Below, one piece after another: positions 1 to 5,273 of a DNA stretch of 5,273 nucleotides. The translations under genes and the position numbers were made by a program. This DNA comes from Lachnospiraceae bacterium (GTDB lineage Bacteria > Bacillota > Clostridia > Lachnospirales > Lachnospiraceae): NCBI GenBank assembly GCA_014804185.1, contig JAAVAG010000094.1, positions 1 through 5,273 on the forward strand, given 5' to 3'. Below the pieces are notes generated by a model. It was given only the letters and a program-made list of their open reading frames with translations. It did not search any database and was not told where the DNA came from. Within the stretch, counting starts at the first letter, position 1, and the number at the start of each line of letters is the position of its first letter.

Positions 1-702
1 AGTATTAGATATCTTCGTCGGATTCGTCGGAGCCCCAATGGCAGAAGCAAGAATATCCACCAATGTACTTATTTCATCAATACTTTGAATACTGTTTCTT
101 TCAACTACATCTTTCAAATATACGTTTGTGAAAATATTTTTTAAATATTCTGCTTTCTGGCGTTCTGTTTGAAATCCGGCAACCTGCGGCAGCCCTCCAT
201 AAATCATGTAATCATTCCATGCATCCTCGTATTCCCCATCATAAACAGAATAGAATTCCGCAAAAGAAAGAGGATAAACCCTGACCTCATCCCCTCTGCC
301 CCGGAACTCTGTTACAATATCACTGGATAAAAATCTGGAATTACTTCCAGTCACATATATGTCAACATGATCCACACGAAGCAGGCCATTCAGCACTTCC
401 TCAAACCGGGGCATAAATTGTATTTCATCTAAAAGCAGATAATAGCGCTCTTTATCCTTCACAGCAGCTTTTATATACTGATAACAGGTTTTGGGATCTC
501 TTAATTCTTCATTTCCGATACCGTCCAGCGCAATCTCAATAATGTGGTCTTCGTTTACACCGTTTTCCATTAAGTATTTTTTAAATATGTTAAACAGTAA
601 AAATGATTTTCCGCATCTTCGTATACCTGTGATTACCTTTATCATTCCATTATCTTTTCTCAGAATCAGCTGCTGAAGGTACATATTTCTTTCGATTTCC
701 AT
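1..702 (-). CDS. AAA_14/DUF4143-family ATP-binding protein, C-terminus cut off by window edge
   Basis: The first 234 codons of a P-loop ATPase of the AAA_14 plus DUF4143 type; no stop occurs before the left edge. The Walker A motif is GIRRCGKS (residues 26-33). Walker B is a hydrophobic strand ending in LLLDEI (about 88-94, Asp92/Glu93). A sensor-like TGSNS follows at 118-122, then the family-typical YPLSFAEF (143-150) and YGGLP (168-172). Residues from about 190 (YLKDVVERN, then a winged-helix-like stretch) begin the DUF4143 part. Family members are usually about 400 residues, so some 40% is missing. The ATG at 702 has GGAG 7 bases upstream. These are soluble cytoplasmic ATPases, common as accessory genes in Firmicutes and Bacteroidetes, with no well-established function. 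The gene looks more AT-rich than the glycosidase, which hints at separate acquisition. Family call is firm; role unknown. Confidence 0.9.
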   Translation of the reverse strand, partial: MEIERNMYLQQLILRKDNGMIKVITGIRRCGKSFLLFNIFKKYLMENGVNEDHIIEIALDGIGNEELRDPKTCYQYIKAAVKDKERYYLLLDEIQFMPRFEEVLNGLLRVDHVDIYVTGSNSRFLSSDIVTEFRGRGDEVRVYPLSFAEFYSVYDGEYEDAWNDYMIYGGLPQVAGFQTERQKAEYLKNIFTNVYLKDVVERNSIQSIDEISTLVDILASAIGAPTNPTKISNT

Positions 703-720
703 TATCCAGCTCCTTGTTTT

Positions 721-810
721 TGTGCAAATACACATTTTTTAGTAATTATATTCTACTATGAAACCAGGTGTTTTTCAACCCGTCATTCCTATTTTATGTG
801 TATCTGCACA
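721..810. repeat. Pair of 15-bp inverted repeats flanking the ATPase promoter (candidate operators)
   Basis: TGTGCAAATACACAT at 721-735 and ATGTGTATCTGCACA at 796-810 are reverse complements with one mismatch. Each arm is also an imperfect palindrome of the form TGTG-Y-A-NN-T-R-CACA, and each is followed on the plus strand by a run of T. One arm lies just downstream of the predicted transcription start of the ATPase gene, the other upstream of its -35 box. Two half-symmetric sites bracketing a promoter suggest binding of a dimeric regulator, possibly with looping. The regulator is not identified. The repeat is seen directly; its role is inferred. Confidence 0.6.
750..778 (-). promoter_or_regulatory. 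Predicted sigma-A-type promoter of the ATPase gene
   Basis: On the minus strand, TTGAAA (773-778) is followed after 17 bases by TAGAAT (750-755). An overlapping TATAAT at 745-750 is a better -10 match but lies 22 bases from the -35. Initiation near 740-744 would give a leader of roughly 40 bases. The promoter sits between the two inverted repeat arms. Identified by eye from consensus match only. Confidence 0.55.
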
Positions 811-853
811 TTTTTATGTACCTCGAGTCCAAAACAGAAATCCATATTACTTT

Positions 854-1771
854 TTATCCTGTCATCTGCTGTAAAACCCAGTCAATATCCCCATCTATAC
901 AAATCGACTGATCCGCGATCTTCTTCGGGCAGATCGCCTCCCCATAATTGATACAAGTATAGATCGCCCTGGGATTCTCCGCCGTCATCTGCCAGAAAGG
1001 ATACTTAATGATGCCGGGCGTATTGAATCCCACTGCAAGTTCTAAAAACAGTACCTTGGAATTCTGATGTCTGTGCAGGAAATTCGCATATCGTTCTGAC
1101 GCCCGGCGCCAGCCTTCATCTTCCACAAAGCTATGATCCGCCCGGAGGTTCATGCTCATGGGTTTCCGGCATCTGGGACAATAAGGAACCAGTTCAGAGG
1201 GAATCATCATTTTGGGTGTTATGCCCTCCGGTAAAGTCAAGATACCGTTTTCTCCAATTTCATACCCCTGGGCTTCCACCATTTTCCGGATCGTATCTCT
1301 GTTCTCATACGTCATTTGATGGCACGGATCACTGCACTGGAATAAACCATAATCCCCCTGCGTATAAAATAACCTGCTCTTATCAAATCCGGCTTTCTGA
1401 AAACAGTGATCCACATTCGTCGTAAGCACAAAATAGTCCTTATCCTTAATCTGCTCATACAGCCTGTTATAGACCGGCTTCGGTGCATCCATATACCGGT
1501 TGATGTAAATATACCGGCTCCAATATGCCCAATGTTCTTCCGGCGTATCATACGGATAAAAACCTCCGGAATACATATCATTGAAATGGTACTTTTCAGA
1601 AAAATCCCGGAAATACTTATCAAAGCGCTCACCCGTATAGACAAAACCGGCGGAGGTGGAAAGCCCGGCTCCTGCGCCGATAATCACCGCCTCTGCCCGG
1701 GCTAATGTTTCCCGTAACTTTTTGATGCCATCCGGCGTATCACCTGATTTAGAAATTCTCCTGCCAAACAT
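854..1771 (-). CDS. Class M-like sirtuin (SirTM), probable NAD-dependent protein ADP-ribosyltransferase
   Basis: A 305-residue Sir2-fold protein. The NAD-binding motif GAGAGLSTSAG is at residues 32-42, with the SirTM-style FVYTGERF next to it (43-50). TTNVDH (117-122) supplies the conserved active-site Asn119. Where deacetylases have the catalytic HG, this protein has YTQGDYG (136-142), so Gln138 replaces His. Cysteines at 146, 150, 198 and 201 probably bind zinc. As I recall, the Streptococcus pyogenes SirTM has a matching Asn and Gln at nearly the same positions and ADP-ribosylates a lipoylated GcvH-like protein. That makes mono-ADP-ribosyl transfer more likely than deacetylation here. The ATG at 1771 was chosen because GGAGG lies 8 bases upstream. 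An in-frame ATG at 1849 would add 26 polar residues, overlap the glycosidase end, and has only a weak site. The gene is last in the probable operon; no macrodomain or carrier gene is visible. Family assignment firm, activity inferred. Confidence 0.85.
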   Translation of the reverse strand: MFGRRISKSGDTPDGIKKLRETLARAEAVIIGAGAGLSTSAGFVYTGERFDKYFRDFSEKYHFNDMYSGGFYPYDTPEEHWAYWSRYIYINRYMDAPKPVYNRLYEQIKDKDYFVLTTNVDHCFQKAGFDKSRLFYTQGDYGLFQCSDPCHQMTYENRDTIRKMVEAQGYEIGENGILTLPEGITPKMMIPSELVPYCPRCRKPMSMNLRADHSFVEDEGWRRASERYANFLHRHQNSKVLFLELAVGFNTPGIIKYPFWQMTAENPRAIYTCINYGEAICPKKIADQSICIDGDIDWVLQQMTG

Positions 1772-1779
1772 TACACACA

Positions 1780-1784
1780 CCTCC
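1780..1784 (-). promoter_or_regulatory. Ribosome binding site that sets the sirtuin start
   Basis: GGAGG on the minus strand, 8 bases before the ATG at 1771. Its strength and spacing favour this start over the in-frame ATG at 1849, which has only a GAGG 10 bases away. The product then begins about 30 residues before the nucleotide-binding glycine motif, as expected for the family. Confidence 0.75.
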
Positions 1785-1835
1785 GCCGACTCTGCTAATT
1801 TCAATGATTGCGTCTCTTTTTTTTCTTTCTTCCTG

Positions 1836-4649
1836 TCACTCGGCTGCATGAGCGGCTGTCCTCGCCCTGATTTTCTCTTCCAGGGACTCTGTCAGCACCA
1901 CTTTTACATCTTTCAGCTTCATACCTCCCTGGCCGAAGTAAAATTTCAAAAAGCCGGTATTGCGGAAAAATGGATTCAGCGCAATTTCCTGTTTTAGCCA
2001 CTCTTTATCTTCACCCGTCAGAGATATTGTCTTCAACAGCTGCTTGTCCTGGGATATGGTCACGGGAACCTGGGCAAGACTCTCCTGCCCGGGCACACAG
2101 CAGAAAAACTCCAGACGGTAAAACCCTCTTTCCCTGACAGCCAGTTCGATCAATATGGAATTGCCCCTGGCGGTATTCATCTCTTCCACCGGAATAATTC
2201 CCCCGTCTTTCGACAGTTCCATGCGCAGCAGCTGCTCCGATGCACCCGCGTCCCAGGATTCACACGCATCCAGCCTGCGGTCCAGTTCCGTCTCCACCCC
2301 TTTCATCCGAAGCCATGCCGGTGTGCGGAGCAGATAGCGGCAGATATTGGCGGCATTGCGCAGATACTCTCCCCTGGTCACAGTTCCCTTTGCAAGGCTC
2401 TCCATAGAGTTATCATTCTGTGTGTTCTCTTCCGCACTTAAGGTTACCATAAACAGATCGTTCTGGGCGCGCGCCATGGCCGCTGTGTTATCCGCTCTGC
2501 CCACTTCCCCTTCATCGTTTCCTCCTCCCCACCAGTCGGTCATCACAAGACCCTGATAACCCCATTCTTTCCGAAGAATCGTAGTCATCAAATCATAATT
2601 ACTGGCGGCCCAGAAGCCATTGATAGGATTATAGGAACTCATAATGGAATATGCCCCGCCCTCTTTTACCGCAATCTCATAAGCCCTCAGGTAGATTTCC
2701 CGCAGGGCCCGCTCGGAGATCACCGCTTCTATCATATGCCTTTTGTACTCCTGACTGTTGCAGGCAAAATGCTTGATGGTTCCGGTCACACCGTAACGTC
2801 CCATCCCTCTCAGCTGTGCCGCCGCCATTTTACCGGTAAGCAGCGGGTCCTCGCTGAAATATTCAAAATTGCGCCCGTTTAAAGGGGTTCTATGGATGTT
2901 GATTCCGGGTCCCAGAAGCGTATCCACCTTATTCCTGCGCAGTTCCATTCCTTCCCATTGATACAGTTCTTCCAATAATGCTTCGTTAAAGGTACATGCC
3001 AGGCAGGTGCCGTTTGGCATGGCAAACGCGATGCTGCCGCAGTCCATACGGATACCGCTGGGGCCGTCCGCACAGCAGGCGATGGGAATTCCAAAGCCTT
3101 TCAGCCGCTCTGTCACGCCCCCAAAGGCCCCCGCTGTCCCCGGCGTCACCTTGGGGGAACACATGCCCTCGCCGCGCATCATACATGCCAGATCATTATT
3201 AGAAAGCTGATTTAAAAAGGTTTCCATAGTTACTGTACCGACTTCCACATCCGCCAGTTTGTAACCCAGATCCCCTGTACATTCCGTAGTCTCCGGAAGA
3301 TTCTTCTGCCTTCTGTCGGAAGGGCTGATGGTCCGCAGCGGAACCTCCTCCATAGCGGCGCGCAGATTCTCCCCGTTCTCTTTTACGGGCCTGATGCGCT
3401 GAAATGGCGTTACCGGTGCACAGGCTTCCTCCAGCCGCTCCACAACCACTGTCTCAGGGTATTCTATCTGTCCCGCCAGAACAGCGCTGCGTACATCCGT
3501 ACCCACATAAAACTTCCAGACTCCAGCTTCCATCACATAGCAGGATTTATTTCCGGTTACGCCGCTGTCGTCATAAGAAGCCAATGTACGGCGGTCAATC
3601 AGAACCGTCAGCTTTTCCGTCTCACCCGGGGCAAGCGGCCTTGTCTTTGCAAAGCCGCACAGGCTTCGGGCAGGCTGTCCCAGTCCGCCCTGCGGTGCGC
3701 CGCAGTACACCTGAACCACTTCTTTTCCGCTGACTTTGCCCTGATTGGTCACATTTACGCTTACCCGCAGGTTCTCCCCGTTTTCCTCCACATTGATTTC
3801 ATCCAGTGCAAAGGTAGTATAAGACAGTCCAAAACCGAACGGATAAAGCGCCTTTTCCCTTGCAAAGGTTTCAAAATAGCGATACCCCACGTAAATATCC
3901 TCTTCATAGATATTTCTCTTTTCATCCCCATGATTTTTCGTTGAGGGGTAATCTGTGATATCACCGGCAATGGTATCCGCCAGCTTGCCGGAAGGTGAAA
4001 CTCTCCCGCTTAAAACGTCCAGGACACCGTTTCCGCCCTCCTGGCCTCCCTGCCATACATAGAGAACCGCCTGGGGCTTACAGGTTTCCACCCATTTCAT
4101 ATCAATGATATTCCCCACATTCAGCAGCACCACCGTGCGCTCAAATGCCCCGCACACCTTTTGCAGCAGGTCCTCCTCTTCCGCTGTCAGAAGATAACTC
4201 CCCGCTTCCGCCTTGTTGTCCTTATCCTCACCGGCGGTGCGTCCAATCACCACAATCGCCGTATCTGATTCGGAGCGCGCTTTTGCCGCCAGTTCTTCGC
4301 TGACAGGCATTTCCTTCTGGAACCATGGCTCCGCCGCCCAGCCCACGCCGGTATCAAAGGGATTCTCTGCAATCCAGCTTTCATAAACCGCCTCAAGTTC
4401 CGCATTCAGCACATAGTCGCTGTTTTTCAGCGCTTCCCGGATCCCTGTCACATAGCTGGTATTGACCAGGCCTCCGGAGCCTGTTCCGCTCTTATAATAA
4501 TGGAACTGACTTCTTCCGAAAAGAGCGATTCTCTCCCCCGGTGCAAGCGGCAGAACCCCTCCCTCATTGCGCAGCATGACAATGCCCTCAGCCACCGCCT
4601 GCCTGGCCTTTTCCGCGTAAGACTTTACATCAAAAATCTGGTCACTCAT
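1836..4649 (-). CDS. Glycoside hydrolase family 3 protein with swapped domain order (beta-glucosidase-like)
   Basis: A 937-residue enzyme that should hydrolyse terminal beta-linked sugars with retention of configuration. The usual GH3 domain order is reversed. Residues about 10-275 are the alpha/beta sandwich domain, with the acid/base candidate Glu141 in GRTAGEDKDN. About 280-400 is the fibronectin III-like domain (VVQVYCGAP at 311-319). About 475-785 is the TIM barrel: ADGPSGIR (527-534), GRNFEYFSEDP (592-602), KHFACNSQE (626-634) and the nucleophile Asp705 in VMTDWW. The last 130 residues form an extra beta-rich segment, possibly a small carbohydrate-binding jelly roll. The same swapped order is known from Ruminococcus albus and Butyrivibrio fibrisolvens beta-glucosidases. 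No signal peptide is present, so it is cytoplasmic. GGAGGAG lies 11 bases before the ATG, a slightly long spacing. It starts 27 bases after the HxlR stop, so the two are probably co-transcribed. Both catalytic residues are present; beta-glucosidase, xylosidase or another exo-specificity cannot be decided from sequence. Confidence 0.92.
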   Translation of the reverse strand: MSDQIFDVKSYAEKARQAVAEGIVMLRNEGGVLPLAPGERIALFGRSQFHYYKSGTGSGGLVNTSYVTGIREALKNSDYVLNAELEAVYESWIAENPFDTGVGWAAEPWFQKEMPVSEELAAKARSESDTAIVVIGRTAGEDKDNKAEAGSYLLTAEEEDLLQKVCGAFERTVVLLNVGNIIDMKWVETCKPQAVLYVWQGGQEGGNGVLDVLSGRVSPSGKLADTIAGDITDYPSTKNHGDEKRNIYEEDIYVGYRYFETFAREKALYPFGFGLSYTTFALDEINVEENGENLRVSVNVTNQGKVSGKEVVQVYCGAPQGGLGQPARSLCGFAKTRPLAPGETEKLTVLIDRRTLASYDDSGVTGNKSCYVMEAGVWKFYVGTDVRSAVLAGQIEYPETVVVERLEEACAPVTPFQRIRPVKENGENLRAAMEEVPLRTISPSDRRQKNLPETTECTGDLGYKLADVEVGTVTMETFLNQLSNNDLACMMRGEGMCSPKVTPGTAGAFGGVTERLKGFGIPIACCADGPSGIRMDCGSIAFAMPNGTCLACTFNEALLEELYQWEGMELRRNKVDTLLGPGINIHRTPLNGRNFEYFSEDPLLTGKMAAAQLRGMGRYGVTGTIKHFACNSQEYKRHMIEAVISERALREIYLRAYEIAVKEGGAYSIMSSYNPINGFWAASNYDLMTTILRKEWGYQGLVMTDWWGGGNDEGEVGRADNTAAMARAQNDLFMVTLSAEENTQNDNSMESLAKGTVTRGEYLRNAANICRYLLRTPAWLRMKGVETELDRRLDACESWDAGASEQLLRMELSKDGGIIPVEEMNTARGNSILIELAVRERGFYRLEFFCCVPGQESLAQVPVTISQDKQLLKTISLTGEDKEWLKQEIALNPFFRNTGFLKFYFGQGGMKLKDVKVVLTESLEEKIRARTAAHAAE

Positions 4650-4676
4650 ATCTGTCCACTCTCCTCCGCTTAAAAA

Positions 4677-5009
4677 TTATTCTCTGTTGTTTTCCCCCCA
4701 GACACACAACTGATCTAGAATTCCCATCAGGGATTTCCCTTTTTCACTTAATCTATATTCCACTTTCGGCGGTATCTGAGGATATTCCTTTCTGGTAATG
4801 AGTCGGTCGGCTTCCAGTTCTTTCAGGTTTGTGCTGAGCGTTTTATCCGATACGTTTTTTAAGTATCGTTTCAGTTCATTAAACCGTACAACTTCAAACT
4901 CCATCAGACAATAAAGGATCACCATCTTGTGCTTGCCGGATATCAGCGACAGCACATAGCTGAATCCGGTGTCCTCAAAATTGGCTTTCTCAATATAGTT
5001 TTTTATCAT
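4677..5009 (-). CDS. HxlR-family winged-helix transcriptional regulator
   Basis: A 110-residue MarR-like DNA-binding protein of the HxlR family. ISGKHKMVILYCL (23-35) is the family's first helix region. RFNELKRYL (42-50) and SDKTLSTNLKELEADRL (54-70) form the helix-turn-helix. The wing is ITRKEYPQIPPKVEYRLSEKG (from 71), with LCVWG (101-105) near the end. The conserved Cys that some members (such as HypR and YodB) use for thiol redox sensing near the N-terminus is absent. Cysteines occur only at 34 and 102, so sensing by the standard mechanism is doubtful. The ATG at 5009 has AGGA 8 bases upstream. A GTG two codons earlier lies too close to that site. The gene heads the probable operon with the GH3 and sirtuin genes and diverges from a flavin-reductase-like gene, the usual target type for HxlR proteins. 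It likely acts at the shared promoter region. Confidence 0.9.
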   Translation of the reverse strand: MIKNYIEKANFEDTGFSYVLSLISGKHKMVILYCLMEFEVVRFNELKRYLKNVSDKTLSTNLKELEADRLITRKEYPQIPPKVEYRLSEKGKSLMGILDQLCVWGENNRE

Positions 5010-5115
5010 TTCCACTTTCCTTTAAGATAGTACTTGTATTTTTTCTGTTACCCGTTACAATTATATATAAGGACGCAAGTTCTGTCAATCATATGCGAAA
5101 AGCGAGGGATTCATT
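5010..5115. promoter_or_regulatory. Divergent promoter/operator region between HxlR and flavin reductase genes
   Basis: A short AT-rich region serving both directions. Plus-strand candidate: TTGTAT (5034-5039), 16 bases, TACAAT (5056-5061). Minus-strand candidate: TTGTAA (read from 5055-5060), 16 bases, TACAAG (read from 5033-5038). The two promoters would face each other and share the inverted repeat TTGTA (5034-5038) / TACAA (5056-5060). Inside it is a tandem GTTAC-CC-GTTAC (5047-5058), and an outer inverted pair ACTTG (5032-5036) / CAAGT (5076-5080) surrounds it. Any of these could be the HxlR operator. All were picked by eye and are weak consensus matches. Confidence 0.45.
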
Positions 5116-5273
5116 ATGAGAAAGAAACTCAATATTACAGAAGGCATCTTCCCGATGCCGGTGCTGATGGTGGCAACTTACAATGAAGACGGCAGTGTGA
5201 ATGTCATGAATGCGGCATGGGGCACCATGCAGGAGAGAGACAAAGTTGCTCTCAATCTGTCGGAGGCACACAA
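5116..5273 (+). CDS. Flavin reductase-like FMN-binding protein, 3' end cut off by window edge
   Basis: The first 52 codons (plus two bases) of a split-barrel flavin-binding protein of the Flavin_Reduct type. Evidence is the N-terminal pattern FPMPVLMVATYNEDGSVNVMNAAWG (residues 12-36), where a first strand leads into a glycine turn and the family's N-A-A-W segment. This is followed by the second strand KVALNLSEAHK. Relatives of about 180-200 residues bind FMN and act as NAD(P)H flavin reductases or as uncharacterised flavoproteins in the cytoplasm. The ATG at 5116 has GAGGG 7 bases upstream. It is transcribed away from the HxlR gene, which probably represses it. The family call rests on a quarter of the protein, so it is likely but not certain. 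Confidence 0.78.
   Translation, partial: MRKKLNITEGIFPMPVLMVATYNEDGSVNVMNAAWGTMQERDKVALNLSEAH

Noticed and set aside
491..676. 61-codon plus-strand frame opposite the ATPase Walker region
   Set aside because: The minus-strand frame here encodes a clear Walker A motif, so the plus-strand frame is a shadow.
780..853. Terminator downstream of the sirtuin gene
   Set aside because: No GC-rich stem followed by a T run on the minus strand could be found; the only symmetric element is the TGTG/CACA repeat, which fits an operator better.
1817..1824. Run of eight T (A on the coding strand) between GH3 and sirtuin, as a possible terminator tail or slippage site
   Set aside because: There is no GC-rich hairpin beside it, the polarity is wrong for a minus-strand terminator (A run, not T run), and it lies outside the chosen coding frames.
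1772..1849. Longer sirtuin reading frame starting at the ATG at 1849, overlapping the end of the glycosidase gene by 14 bases
   Set aside because: The added 26 residues are polar, lysine-rich and not part of the sirtuin fold. The ATG has only a weak ribosome site, whereas the ATG at 1771 has GGAGG at ideal spacing.
1216..1997. Overlapping plus-strand open frames opposite the sirtuin gene and the GH3 end
   Set aside because: They lie antisense to well-supported genes, show no recognisable domains and are explained as frame shadows.
3404..3733. 109-codon plus-strand frame opposite the GH3 gene
   Set aside because: Its composition is rich in Pro, Arg and Ser without any domain pattern; it is an antisense shadow of the GH3 coding sequence.
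5089..5271. 60-codon minus-strand frame at the right edge
   Set aside because: It is antisense to the flavin-reductase-like gene, which has a good ribosome site and a family-typical N-terminus.

Overview
The window reads like a Firmicutes chromosome, most likely a gut or rumen Lachnospiraceae/Clostridium-type anaerobe. The grounds are strong GGAGG-type ribosome binding sites, moderate base composition with an AT-rich regulatory region, a family 3 glycosidase in the swapped domain order described from Ruminococcus albus and Butyrivibrio fibrisolvens, and a class M-like sirtuin. This placement is inferred from protein style; no marker gene is present.

Layout, left to right. Positions 1-702 (minus strand) hold the first 234 codons of an AAA_14/DUF4143-type ATPase that runs off the left edge. 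It has its own promoter, which lies between two near-identical 15-bp inverted repeats (721-735 and 796-810). Positions 854-5009 hold three minus-strand genes that probably form one operon, transcribed right to left: an HxlR-family repressor (4677-5009), a large GH3 glycosidase (1836-4649) and a class M-like sirtuin (854-1771). Gaps are 27 and 64 bp and I see no terminator in either. Positions 5010-5115 are a divergent promoter region with small repeats. From 5116 to the right edge, on the plus strand, is the start of a flavin-reductase-like FMN-binding protein.

How the genes may work together. The HxlR regulator faces a flavoprotein gene across a short shared promoter region, the usual arrangement for this family, so it may control both that gene and its own operon. 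The GH3 enzyme has no signal peptide and should act in the cytoplasm on imported beta-linked oligosaccharides or glycosides. The sirtuin has Gln where the catalytic His of deacetylating sirtuins sits, as in SirTM enzymes that ADP-ribosylate a carrier protein. The usual SirTM partners (macrodomain hydrolase, GcvH-like protein, lipoate-ligase-like protein) are not in view. The most notable point is therefore a SirTM-like gene directly downstream of a sugar hydrolase and a redox-type regulator. I found no RNA genes, insertion sequences or CRISPR arrays. The only gene-free stretches are 703-853, the short operon gaps, and 5010-5115.
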